A DNA stretch of 64,000 nucleotides from the NCBI RefSeq assembly GCF_004328625.1, contig NZ_CP032229.1:1240001-1304000 (forward strand), in the 5' to 3' direction. This document shows positions 9,665 through 17,890 of this stretch, piece by piece. Made by a program: the position numbers and the translations under genes. Numbering within the stretch: the stretch's first letter is position 1; each line of letters opens with the position of its first letter. The notes under the pieces are model-generated. The model had not been told where the DNA came from. It worked only from the letters and a program-made list of their open reading frames with translations, and did no database searches. The stretch comes from Streptomyces seoulensis (lineage in GTDB: Bacteria > Actinomycetota > Actinomycetes > Streptomycetales > Streptomycetaceae).

Positions 9665-12184
9665 CTACTTGCGCATGACCTCGGGCTCGTGCCGCCGCAG
9701 GAAGCGCGAGACGAGGAAGCCGCAGGCCACCCCGAGCGCGATCAGCACGACCATGTCCAGGCTCCAGGCCGCCGCCGAGTGGTTCCACAGCGGGTCGGTA
9801 CTGGTCGGGTCGTCGGTGTTCGGCGCGATGTTGTTGAAGTCCAGCGTGGTGCCGGCCGCGGCCACCGCCCAGCGGGACGGCATCAGGTACGAGAACTCGT
9901 TGACACCGGGCGTGCCGTGCAGTGTGAACAGGCACCCCGTGAACACGACCTGGATGATCGCGAACATCACCAGCAGCGGCATGGTCTTCTCCGCGGTGCG
10001 CACCAGCGACGAGATGACCAGACCGAACATCATCGACGTGAAGCCCAGTGCCATGATCGGCAGGCACAGCTCGATCAGCGTCGAGCCGCCGAGGACGAGG
10101 CCCCGCTCCGGGATCTCCCGGCTGGCGAAGCCGATCAGGCCCACCATGAGGCCCTGGAGCACCGTGACGGCGCCCAGCACGACCACCTTGGACATCAGGT
10201 AGGCCGAGCGGGACAGGCCGGTCGCGCGCTCCCTCTCGTAGATCACCCGCTCCTTGATCAGCTCGCGGACCGAGTTCGCCGCGCCCGCGAAGCAGGCGCC
10301 GACCGCGAGGATCAGCAGGACCGTCGTCGCCGTGCCGTTGGGCACGTGCAGGCCGGTTCTGGGGTTGAGCGGGTTGACCAGCAGCCCCTTCTCGTGGTCG
10401 ATCAGCAGGCTGACCGCGCCGAGCACGGCCGGCAGGATCACCGTGAGCGCCAGGAAGCCCTTGTCGGAGCCGATGACCGACACGTACCGCCGGACCAGCG
10501 TGAACAGCTGGGAGCCCCAGCTCTGCGGCTTGGGCGGCTTGACCGCCTGCGGCGGCGGCGCGGTGACGGACTGGGCCGCGACGGCGTCCAGGTCGGCGGC
10601 GTACATCTGGTAGTGCTGCGAGCCCTTCCAGCGGCCCGCCCAGTCGTAGTCGCGGTAGTTCTCGAAGGCGGAGAAGACGTCGGCCCAGGTGTCGTAGCCG
10701 AAGAAGTTCAGCGCCTCCTCCGGCGGGCCGAAGTAGGCCACCGCGCCGCCAGGCGCCATCACCAGCAGCTTGTCGCACAGGGCCAGCTCGGCGACGGAGT
10801 GGGTGACGACCAGGACGGTACGGCCGTCGTCGGCGAGGCCGCGCAGCAGCTGCATGACGTCGCGGTCCATGCCCGGGTCGAGGCCCGAGGTCGGCTCGTC
10901 CAGGAAGATCAGCGAGGGCTTGGTCAGCAGCTCCAGGGCGACCGAGACGCGCTTGCGCTGGCCGCCGGAGAGGGATGTGACCTTCTTGTCCTTGTGGATG
11001 TCGAGCTTCAGCTCGCGCAGCACCTCGTCGATGCGGGCGTCGCGCTCGGCGGGGGTGGTGTCGGCGGGGAAGCGCAGCTTGGCCGCGTACTTCAGCGCCT
11101 TCCGTACGCTCAGCTCCTTGTGCAGGATGTCGTCCTGCGGGACCAGGCCGATGCGCTGGCGCAGCTCGGCGAACTGCTTGTACAGGTTCCGGTTGTCGTA
11201 GAGCACCTCGCCCTCGTTGGCGGGGCGGTAGCCGGTGAGCGCCTTGAGCAGGGTGGACTTGCCGGAGCCGGACGGGCCGATGACCGCGATCAGCGACTTC
11301 TCGGGGGCGCCGAAGGAGACGTCCCGCAGGATCTGCTTGCCGCCGTCGACCGTGACGGTGAGGTGGCGGGCGGAGAAGGACACCTCGCCGGTGTCGACGA
11401 ACTCCTCCAGCCGGTCGCCGACGATGCGGAAGGCGGAGTGGCCGACACCGACGATGTCGTCCGGGCCGAGGACCGCGGTGCCGCCCTTGGCGATGGGCTG
11501 GCCGTTGACGTACGTGCCGTTGTGCGAGCCGAGGTCGCGGATCTCGAAGCGGCCCTCGGGGGTCGTCTGGAACTCGGCGTGGTGCCGGGAGACCTGGAGG
11601 TCGGAGACGACGAGGTCGTTGTCCAGCGAACGGCCGATGCGCATCACATGGCCGAGGGCGAACTGGTGGAACGTGGTCGGGCTGCGGTCGCCGTGCGCGT
11701 GCTGGTCCGGCGCGGCGGGCGTGCCGCCCTGCTGGTGCGGGAAGGCCGGGGCCTGCTGCGGGCCGCTGTGCCACTCGGCGCCCTGCGGCTGCGGCTGCGG
11801 CTGGGTGGCCTGCGGTACGGCCTGCGTCTGCTGGGCCCAGGTGGCGGACTGGGCGGCGTACGGCGCGGCCTGGTGCGCGTCGGCCCCGGTCAGGTTCAGC
11901 CGCGGGCCGTCGGTCGCGTTGCCCAGGTGTACGGCCGTGCCGGCGCCCAGTTCCGTCCGGCCGACGCGGTGGCCCTGCACGAACGTGCCGTTGGTGCTGC
12001 CGTGGTCCTCGATGACCCAGGTGTGCCCGTCGAAACGGACCGTGGCGTGGCGCCACGACACCCTGGCGTCGTCGAAGACGATGTCGCCCTGCGGATCACG
12101 TCCGAGGGCATAGGACCGGGACGGCTCCAGCGTCCAGGTCCGTCCGTTTGTTTCCAGTACGAGTTCCGGCACTCCATGCCCCAC
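9665..12184 (-). CDS. FHA-domain ABC exporter, ATPase and permease fused (Rv1747-like)
   Basis: An 839-residue fusion. Two FHA domains lie at about residues 8-100 (LGRDPQGDIVF, RVSWRHA, STNGTFV) and 175-260 (IGRSLDNDLVV, VSRHHAEF, SHNGTYV), separated by a Pro/Gln-rich linker. An ABC ATPase follows (GPSGSGKST, LSGGQRKRVS, IFLDEPTSGLD). The C-terminal 270 residues hold an ABC-2 permease with six or so membrane helices. FHA domains bind phosphothreonine, so Ser/Thr kinases probably regulate this exporter, as shown for mycobacterial Rv1747. The substrate is unknown. The GTG start has GGGGGA 8 bases upstream. Confidence 0.93.
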   Translation of the reverse strand: MGHGVPELVLETNGRTWTLEPSRSYALGRDPQGDIVFDDARVSWRHATVRFDGHTWVIEDHGSTNGTFVQGHRVGRTELGAGTAVHLGNATDGPRLNLTGADAHQAAPYAAQSATWAQQTQAVPQATQPQPQPQGAEWHSGPQQAPAFPHQQGGTPAAPDQHAHGDRSPTTFHQFALGHVMRIGRSLDNDLVVSDLQVSRHHAEFQTTPEGRFEIRDLGSHNGTYVNGQPIAKGGTAVLGPDDIVGVGHSAFRIVGDRLEEFVDTGEVSFSARHLTVTVDGGKQILRDVSFGAPEKSLIAVIGPSGSGKSTLLKALTGYRPANEGEVLYDNRNLYKQFAELRQRIGLVPQDDILHKELSVRKALKYAAKLRFPADTTPAERDARIDEVLRELKLDIHKDKKVTSLSGGQRKRVSVALELLTKPSLIFLDEPTSGLDPGMDRDVMQLLRGLADDGRTVLVVTHSVAELALCDKLLVMAPGGAVAYFGPPEEALNFFGYDTWADVFSAFENYRDYDWAGRWKGSQHYQMYAADLDAVAAQSVTAPPPQAVKPPKPQSWGSQLFTLVRRYVSVIGSDKGFLALTVILPAVLGAVSLLIDHEKGLLVNPLNPRTGLHVPNGTATTVLLILAVGACFAGAANSVRELIKERVIYERERATGLSRSAYLMSKVVVLGAVTVLQGLMVGLIGFASREIPERGLVLGGSTLIELCLPIMALGFTSMMFGLVISSLVRTAEKTMPLLVMFAIIQVVFTGCLFTLHGTPGVNEFSYLMPSRWAVAAAGTTLDFNNIAPNTDDPTSTDPLWNHSAAAWSLDMVVLIALGVACGFLVSRFLRRHEPEVMRK

Positions 12185-12422
12185 TGAGTTGTCCCCCGAA
12201 TTACCCCCGACACGGGGAGTCTAGGGATGTCGAACATCGTGGGGAACTATTCCAGGCGGGACCGCCGAACTGTTAGCCGGGCGGGTGGGGGGACGGGAGT
12301 CGGGGGGGCGGATACCGGTGCGGAGGGGGCCAATTGACCGCGAGCGGGACGGGCCGGGGCGCCGTCCAGCCGGCGGACCTGTCGGGCGGGGGGTGTTCGG
12401 GGGCGGATACGGTGGTGGGACC

Positions 12423-13646
12423 ATGAGCGCTTCGCAGATCACCGCTTCGCGGACCGGTGAGGTCCCCACTCTTCTCGTCAAGGTGTTCGGGAAGGACCGG
12501 CCCGGTATCACGGCCGGGCTGTTCGACACCCTGGCCGCCTTCCAGGTCGACGTGGTCGACATCGAGCAGGTCGTGACGCGGGGCCGGCTGGTGCTGTGCG
12601 CGCTGGTCACGCAGCCCGGTGAGGGGCTGGAGGGCGACCTCCGGTCGACCGTGCACAGCTGGGCCGAGTCGATGAAGATGCAGGCCGAGATCATCTCGGG
12701 GCACGGCGACAACCGCCCGCGCGGTGTCGGCCGCTCCCTGGTGACGGTGCTCGGGCACCCCCTGACCGCCGAGTCGACGGCGGCCATCGCGGCGCGGATC
12801 GCCGGGGCCGGCGGCAACATCGACCGTATCTTCCGGCTCGCCAAGTACCCCGTGACCGCCGTGGAGTTCGCGGTGTCCGGCGTGGCGACCGAGCCGCTGC
12901 GCAGCGCGCTGGCCGCGAGCGCCTCGGCACTCGGTGTCGACATCGCCGTGGTCTCGGCGGGCCTGCACCGGCGGGCGCAGCGGCTCGTGGTGATGGACGT
13001 GGACTCGACCCTGATCCAGGACGAGGTCATCGAGCTGTTCGCCGCGCACGCCGGCTGCGAGGCGGAGGTGGCGGCGGTGACCGAGGCGGCGATGCGCGGG
13101 GAGCTGGACTTCGAGCAGTCGCTGCACGCGCGGGTGGCGCTGCTGAAGGGGCTGGACGCGTCGGTGGTGGACAAGGTCCGCGAGGAGGTCCGGCTGACGC
13201 CGGGCGCGCGGACCCTGATCCGTACGCTGAAGCGGCTCGGCTATCAGGTCGGGGTGGTGTCCGGCGGCTTCACCCAGGTCACGGACGCGCTCCAGGACCG
13301 GCTGGGGCTGGACTTCGCGCATGCCAACACGCTGGAGATCGCCGACGGGAAGCTGACCGGCAAGGTCACCGGTGAGGTCGTGGACCGGGCGGGCAAGGCG
13401 CGGCTGCTGCGCCGGTTCGCCGCCGAGGCGGGGGTGCCGCTGTCGCAGACGGTGGCGATCGGTGACGGCGCCAATGACCTGGACATGCTGAACGCGGCGG
13501 GTCTGGGCGTGGCCTTCAACGCCAAGCCGGTGGTCCGCGAGGCCGCGCACACGGCGGTGAACTTCCCCTTCCTGGACACCGTGCTCTATCTGCTGGGCGT
13601 CAGCCGGGAAGAGGTCGAGGCGGCGCAGACGCACGACGAGGACTGA
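12423..13646 (+). CDS. serB: Phosphoserine phosphatase SerB
   Basis: A 407-residue protein catalysing the last step of serine synthesis, phosphoserine to serine. Residues about 15-95 and 103-180 form two ACT-like domains (TLLVKVFGKDRPGITAGLF). The HAD phosphatase begins at residue 188 with the nucleophile motif VVMDVDSTLI (D192, D194), followed by VSGGFTQV and AIGDGANDLDML. The tandem ACT arrangement is that of actinobacterial SerB2 enzymes, which are serine-inhibited. The ATG is used because similarity starts at SASQITAS; it diverges from the FHA-ABC gene across 238 bases with no other gene. Confidence 0.95.
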   Translation: MSASQITASRTGEVPTLLVKVFGKDRPGITAGLFDTLAAFQVDVVDIEQVVTRGRLVLCALVTQPGEGLEGDLRSTVHSWAESMKMQAEIISGHGDNRPRGVGRSLVTVLGHPLTAESTAAIAARIAGAGGNIDRIFRLAKYPVTAVEFAVSGVATEPLRSALAASASALGVDIAVVSAGLHRRAQRLVVMDVDSTLIQDEVIELFAAHAGCEAEVAAVTEAAMRGELDFEQSLHARVALLKGLDASVVDKVREEVRLTPGARTLIRTLKRLGYQVGVVSGGFTQVTDALQDRLGLDFAHANTLEIADGKLTGKVTGEVVDRAGKARLLRRFAAEAGVPLSQTVAIGDGANDLDMLNAAGLGVAFNAKPVVREAAHTAVNFPFLDTVLYLLGVSREEVEAAQTHDED

Positions 13647-13657
13647 GCGGACGCGAC

Positions 13658-13685
13658 GAAGGGCCCGGAACCTTCCGGGCCCTTC
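13658..13685. terminator. Bidirectional terminator after serB
   Basis: GAAGGGCCCGGAA and TTCCGGGCCCTTC form a perfect 13-bp stem with a two-base loop, between the convergent serB and phosphatase genes. Confidence 0.82.
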
Positions 13686-13701
13686 CGCATGTCCGGGCAG
13701 G

Positions 13702-14220
13702 TCACTCCGAGGGCGCCCAGTAGTCGACCAGCGTCGCCTTGCCCGGCTCCAGGTCCTTCCAGTCGCCGTCGAAGGTCAGCACGGCGAAGGCGGAGGTGGG
13801 GAAGCCGCGCCGGTTCATCCGCTCGCGGGCGTCGCCCTCGGCGGTTCCGGCGAGGATCTCGACCAGGTTGTGCACGCCGGGGTTGTGGCCGATGAGGATC
13901 GCGTCGCGCACGTCGTCCGGCGTCTCGTTCAGCACGGCGATCAGCTCGCCGGGCGAGGCGTCGTAGACCCGGTCCTCATAGACCGTTTTCGGCCGGTGAT
14001 CCAGCTCGGGTACGGCGAGTTTCCATGTCTCGCGGGTGCGTACCGCGGTGGAGCAGACGGCCAGGTCGAAGGAGATCCCGGTGTCGGCGAGCCTGCTGCC
14101 GGCGACGGGGGCGTCCGCGCGGCCCCGGTCGGCGAGGGGCCGCTCATCGTCGGAAACCTGGGGCCAGTCGGCTTTCGCATGGCGGAAGAGGACGATCCTG
14201 CGGGGTTCAGCGACGCTCAT
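13702..14220 (-). CDS. SixA-like histidine phosphatase
   Basis: A 172-residue single-domain phosphatase of the phosphoglycerate-mutase-like superfamily. It has the catalytic RHAKAD motif near residue 13 (RHG in most relatives), R in STAVRTRET, and the second histidine in ILIGHNPGVHNL. The short form with the RHAK motif matches SixA, which in E. coli dephosphorylates a phosphohistidine. The physiological substrate here is not evident. GGGTGA precedes the ATG. Confidence 0.9.
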   Translation of the reverse strand: MSVAEPRRIVLFRHAKADWPQVSDDERPLADRGRADAPVAGSRLADTGISFDLAVCSTAVRTRETWKLAVPELDHRPKTVYEDRVYDASPGELIAVLNETPDDVRDAILIGHNPGVHNLVEILAGTAEGDARERMNRRGFPTSAFAVLTFDGDWKDLEPGKATLVDYWAPSE

Positions 14221-14298
14221 GTCACCCAGCTTCGCATGAAACAGGCCACCTGGCGCAGGGAGTTGACATGCGGATTCACCGGTGGCAGGGGGCCGCCC

Positions 14299-14490
14299 TC
14301 AGCGCTCCGCGAGGTGCCGGGCGCGCTCCAGTATCTGCGCGAGGGCGGGGTCGCCGCTCGCCGCGTGCGCGTCGGAGGGGTTCATGATCAGCAGGAGCAG
14401 CGCGACGAACGCGAGTATCGGCAGCGCCAGCGCCCACCAGGGCAGCCGGGTGCCGGCGGGGTGGGGCCGGGTGTGGGCGGGTGCCGGCAT
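14299..14490 (-). CDS. Small single-span membrane protein
   Basis: A 63-residue protein with one hydrophobic helix (about residues 17-37, WWALALPILAFVALLLLI) followed by a short soluble tail. The good ribosome binding site GGAGG, 5 bases before the ATG, and its separation from other frames support it as real. The family is not recognised. It sits alone between the phosphatase and a second tiny membrane-protein gene on the same strand. Confidence 0.72.
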   Translation of the reverse strand: MPAPAHTRPHPAGTRLPWWALALPILAFVALLLLIMNPSDAHAASGDPALAQILERARHLAER

Positions 14491-14661
14491 GGTCGCCTCC
14501 GTCGCTCGTCGGACCGTCCGGGAATCGCTCTCCCGGTACCCCTCGAAGCTACGCGGTCACCGCCGGTCAACCCATCCGGGCTTCCACCCACTTGACCCTG
14601 ATCTCCGCCCCCTAGGGGATGGTGGGGAAAACCCCCGCCGGACCCCTCCGGGCGGAGACGG

Positions 14662-14784
14662 TCAGGAGGGGGCGAGCAGCATCGCGACGATGCCGATGAC
14701 GACGAAGATGGCGAAGAAGGAGCCGAAGACGATCAGCATCTTCTTCTGGCCGTTCTGGGGGTTCGGGTCGAGCACAGGCTGCAT
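14662..14784 (-). CDS. SGM_5486-family transporter-associated small membrane protein
   Basis: A 40-residue protein, MQPVLDPNPQNGQKKM followed by a single membrane helix and ending MLLAPS. This short sequence is highly conserved in Streptomyces and is annotated as an SGM_5486-family transporter-associated protein. It lies 49 bases downstream of the MFS transporter gene on the same strand, consistent with that name. Its function is unknown. It is easily missed because of its length. Confidence 0.85.
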   Translation of the reverse strand: MQPVLDPNPQNGQKKMLIVFGSFFAIFVVIGIVAMLLAPS

Positions 14785-14833
14785 GCGGCCAGTGTCCCAC
14801 CCCCGCCGGGGCCAGGGGCCGCCGCCCCCGGCC

Positions 14834-16096
14834 TCAGTGGGCCTCGTCCTCCACGATCCGGTCGCGCCCGGCGAGGAACCCGACCGCCATCTGCGGCAGC
14901 ATCAGCGCGGCCATGAGCGCGATCGGCACGCCCCAGCCCCCGCTGCGCTGGTACAGCACGCCGACCAGCAGCGGCCCGGGGATGGAGAGCAGGTACCCGG
15001 TGCTCTGCGCGAACGCGGACAGCTGGGCCACGCCCGGACCGGTGCGGGCCCGCATGCCGACCATGGTGAGCGCGAGCGGGAAGGCGCAGTTGGCGATGCC
15101 CAGCAGCACCGCCCAGGCCCAGGCCCCGGTGGCGGGAGCGAGGTACAGCCCGGCGTACCCGGCGAGGCCGCAGGCGCCCAGGACCAGCACGATGGGCCCC
15201 TGGTGCGGCAGCCGGCTCGCCACGCGCGGGATGACGAAGGCCAGCGGGACGCCCATCACCATGGTGACCGCGAGCAGCACGCCCGCCGTACCGGCCGGGA
15301 CGCCGGCGTCGCGGAAGATCTGCGGCATCCAGCCCATGGTGATGTACGCGGCGGTGGCCTGGAGGCCGAAGAAGACGGCGAGCGCCCAGGCGGTGCGGCT
15401 GCGGGCGATGCGCAGCCGGGGGCCCGCCTCCGCGCCCGGCACCGGGACGGGCGCGGGCACCCGCTCGCGGACCAGCGGCAGCCAGGGCAGTACGGCGATG
15501 CCCGCGAGGACGGCCCAGACGGCGAGCCCGGACTGCCAGTGGCCGCCGAGGGCGCCGGTGACCGGCACGGCGACGGCGGCGGCGACGGCGGTGCCGAGGG
15601 CCAGCGCCATCGAGTACAGGCCGGTCATGCTGCCGACGCGGTCCGGGAACCAGCGCTTGACGATGACCGGCATCAGCACGTTGCTCAGCGCGATGCCCAT
15701 GAGGGCGAGCGCGCTGGCCGCCAGGAATCCGGCGGTGGAGCCGATGTAGGGGCGGATCAGCAGGCCGGCGGTGATGGCGGTCATGCCCGCGCAGACCACC
15801 GCGCCGGGGCCGAAGCGGCGGGCGAGACGGGGCGCGGTGGCGCCGAAGACGGCGAAACAGAGCGGGGGCACGGAGGTGAGCAGTCCGGCGACGCCGCCGC
15901 TCATGCCGAGGCCGTCGCGGACCTCCTCCAGGAGGGCGCCCAGGCTGGTGATGGCCGGGCGGAGGTTGAGCGCGGCCAGCACGATGCCGACGATCACCAG
16001 GCGCACGGCCCAGGCGGGCGGGGCGGTGGGTGTCGTCAGGGGGGTGCTTGTTTCGGGGACGGCGGGCTTCCGCACGGTCCGGGTCTCCTCAGCCAT
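14834..16096 (-). CDS. MFS transporter, CynX/NimT (cyanate permease-like) family
   Basis: A 420-residue permease with 12 predicted helices, beginning MAEETRTVRKP and entering the membrane at AVRLVIVGIVLAALNLRPAI, typical of the CynX/NimT family (cyanate, nitroimidazole or other small anions). The start at 16096 is chosen because a TATGAT -10 box lies exactly 7 bases upstream, so the message is probably leaderless; ATG codons at 16105, 16108 and 16135 fall within or upstream of that promoter. It diverges from a GntR/FadR regulator that probably controls it. Confidence 0.87.
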   Translation of the reverse strand: MAEETRTVRKPAVPETSTPLTTPTAPPAWAVRLVIVGIVLAALNLRPAITSLGALLEEVRDGLGMSGGVAGLLTSVPPLCFAVFGATAPRLARRFGPGAVVCAGMTAITAGLLIRPYIGSTAGFLAASALALMGIALSNVLMPVIVKRWFPDRVGSMTGLYSMALALGTAVAAAVAVPVTGALGGHWQSGLAVWAVLAGIAVLPWLPLVRERVPAPVPVPGAEAGPRLRIARSRTAWALAVFFGLQATAAYITMGWMPQIFRDAGVPAGTAGVLLAVTMVMGVPLAFVIPRVASRLPHQGPIVLVLGACGLAGYAGLYLAPATGAWAWAVLLGIANCAFPLALTMVGMRARTGPGVAQLSAFAQSTGYLLSIPGPLLVGVLYQRSGGWGVPIALMAALMLPQMAVGFLAGRDRIVEDEAH

Positions 16097-16103
16097 GAGA
16101 CCC

Positions 16104-16134
16104 ATCATAGAATCATGGGATGATTGGTTGTCCA
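16104..16134 (-). promoter_or_regulatory. Promoter of the MFS gene, leaderless type
   Basis: On the minus strand the -10 box is TATGAT (16104-16109) and a GGACAAC -35-like sequence lies at about 16127-16133, 17-18 bases upstream. Transcription should begin at or next to the ATG at 16096. Confidence 0.6.
16111..16125. promoter_or_regulatory. Probable GntR/FadR operator
   Basis: AATCAT-GGG-ATGATT is a perfect 6-bp inverted repeat with a 3-base centre, located in the spacer of the MFS promoter and between the MFS gene and the divergent GntR gene. Size and position fit a FadR-subfamily operator that represses the permease. Confidence 0.6.
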
Positions 16135-16175
16135 TTCCGTTGGTGCGGGCCGGAACTCACGTGCCAAGGTGAGCC

Positions 16176-16868
16176 ATGCCTCTGAGCCACCCGCGCCGGT
16201 CGGCGCTGTCCGAACAGGTCATCGCGGAGCTGCGCGCCCAGATCACGTCCGGCGAGTGGCCGGTCGGCTCCCGCATCCCCACCGAGCCGGAGCTGGTCGA
16301 GCAGCTGGGCGTGGCCCGCAACACCGTCCGCGAGGCGGTACGTGCACTCGCGCACAACGGCCTCCTCGACATCCGCCAGGGCTCCGGCACCTATGTGGTC
16401 GCCACCAGCGAGCTGGCCGGGGTGATGCACCGCAGGTTCGCGGACGCCGATCCCCGGCACATCGCGGAGCTGCGGTCCACCCTGGAGTCGTCGGCGGCGC
16501 GGCTGGCGGCGGAGCGGCGTACCGAGAAGGACCTCAAGCAGCTGGACGCGCTGCTGACCCGGCGCGAGGAGGCGTGGGAGGCCGGGGAGGCGGAGGCGTT
16601 CGTGACGGCCGACGCCACCTTCCACCTGGCCGTGGTGTCCGCCTCGCACAACGACGTGATGACGGCGATGTACGCGGACCTCGGCGAGGTGCTGCGGGAG
16701 TGGCTGCGCGCGGACGTGGGCGCCGAGCTGGAGCCGCGTGCGTACATGGACCACACCCGGCTGGTGGACGCGATCCGCACCGGGGACGCGCGGGCGGCGG
16801 CCACGGAGGCGGCGGGCTACCCCTTCCAGTGCCGTCCGGAGCGGTTCAGCCCGCCTTCTGGTGACTGA
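16176..16868 (+). CDS. GntR-family regulator, FadR subfamily
   Basis: A 230-residue regulator. The winged helix-turn-helix spans residues 8-75 (LSEQVIAELRAQI, TEPELVEQLGVARNTVREA, DIRQGSGTYV). The C-terminal FCD effector domain spans about 90-220, with candidate metal-binding residues in ATFHLAVVSASHN and YMDHTRLVDAI. It is divergent from the MFS permease with a palindrome between them, so it is likely the local repressor, relieved by the transported compound or a product. The ATG follows AAGGTGAG. Confidence 0.93.
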   Translation: MPLSHPRRSALSEQVIAELRAQITSGEWPVGSRIPTEPELVEQLGVARNTVREAVRALAHNGLLDIRQGSGTYVVATSELAGVMHRRFADADPRHIAELRSTLESSAARLAAERRTEKDLKQLDALLTRREEAWEAGEAEAFVTADATFHLAVVSASHNDVMTAMYADLGEVLREWLRADVGAELEPRAYMDHTRLVDAIRTGDARAAATEAAGYPFQCRPERFSPPSGD

Positions 16869-17187
16869 TCCACACCACCCGGATCTCCTTCCAGCACCGC
16901 CCGGTCAGCTTCACCGTCAGGGCGGGCCCCGCCGCCACCGGGGCGCTGTCGGTGTCGATGTCCCACCACCGGGCGCACTCGACATGCAGCCGCACCCGGT
17001 CGACGTGCACATACGGGTTGTGGCAGTACGCCACCACCTCGGACCCGTCCACCTTGATACGGCAGGACGCCCCGAAGAGGTCGGGCGCGTGCGGCTTGCC
17101 GTCACCGGCGCGCGCGACACCGCCGGGCAGCGCGAGGACGAGCGCCGCGACCACGGTCACCGGGGTCAGGCTGCGGGAAGGACGCAC
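16846..17187 (-). CDS. Small secreted hypothetical protein
   Basis: A 113-residue protein with a signal peptide (residues 1-27, ending GGVARA) and a mature part with three cysteines (ASCRI, AYCHN, ECARW and GRCWK give four in total), suggesting disulfides. It is unrecognised. The start is a GTG at 17187. Its 3' end overlaps the end of the GntR gene by 23 bases tail to tail, which is unusual but both frames look coding. Confidence 0.7.
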   Translation of the reverse strand: MRPSRSLTPVTVVAALVLALPGGVARAGDGKPHAPDLFGASCRIKVDGSEVVAYCHNPYVHVDRVRLHVECARWWDIDTDSAPVAAGPALTVKLTGRCWKEIRVVWISHQKAG

Positions 17188-17295
17188 GTAGAGGAAACCT
17201 CCTCGGCCAGGGCTGCGGAGGGGACGCGTACTACGAGCGTGCGCCGCCGGAGCCGGGACGGCCCGGCCGGTGACCCGAACGGTTGACGGGGCGGC

Positions 17296-17886
17296 TCAGG
17301 TGGCCTCGCGGAGCATCGCGGCGTGCGGGGCCGAGCCCACGCCGAGAGCCAGCACGGCGGTGGCGGCGAGGGCGACGGGCAGGTGGTCCGGGGGCATGAG
17401 GATGACCGTCCAGGGGTGGGGCTGACCGCTGCCGCCCGTGTTGCCGATGAGCATCATCGTGATCACCCAGGCGACGGGGGTGATGGCCGCCGCCTGATGA
17501 CCCGCGATCCGGCGCGCGCAGAGCATCAGCCCGACCAGGAACGCCGTATTGCGGCCCGCCGTGTTCGCAGTCGGGGCGTCGAGGAGCACGGCGACCGCGT
17601 ACGCCACCACGACGGTGGCCAGGACGGCGGCCAGGATGAGCGCCTGGTCGAAGCGGCCCACCGGACGGCTGCCCGACGCCTCGGCGGCGGGGAGCCTGCT
17701 GCCAAGGCAGACCGCCAGCCCCATGCAGACCAGGAGCGGAGCGAAGAGCACCAGGGGCCGGGCGGCATCGCTGCCCAGGGAGGGCAGGTCGACCAGGGTG
17801 TCGCCGGCCGCCGCGGTCAGCGCGGCGTAGGCCGCGAGCGCTGCGGCGAGGACGGTGATCCATCGCGTTCTCAGCCAGATGCGCAT
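17296..17886 (-). CDS. Membrane protein of an ABC exporter operon
   Basis: A 196-residue protein with about five or six hydrophobic segments from residue 8 onward (TVLAAALAAYAALTAAAG and later helices), no soluble domain and no recognised family. The ATG at 17886 has AGGGGAG upstream and lies 4 bases after the stop of the preceding gene, so it is third in an operon with a larger membrane protein and an ABC ATPase. It is probably a second permease subunit. Confidence 0.78.
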   Translation of the reverse strand: MRIWLRTRWITVLAAALAAYAALTAAAGDTLVDLPSLGSDAARPLVLFAPLLVCMGLAVCLGSRLPAAEASGSRPVGRFDQALILAAVLATVVVAYAVAVLLDAPTANTAGRNTAFLVGLMLCARRIAGHQAAAITPVAWVITMMLIGNTGGSGQPHPWTVILMPPDHLPVALAATAVLALGVGSAPHAAMLREAT

Positions 17887-17890
17887 CGGG

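Noticed and set aside
9689..12187. Long plus-strand frame opposite the FHA-ABC gene
   Set aside because: It mirrors the coding strand, is rich in Arg, Asp and Gly, and has no recognisable domain.
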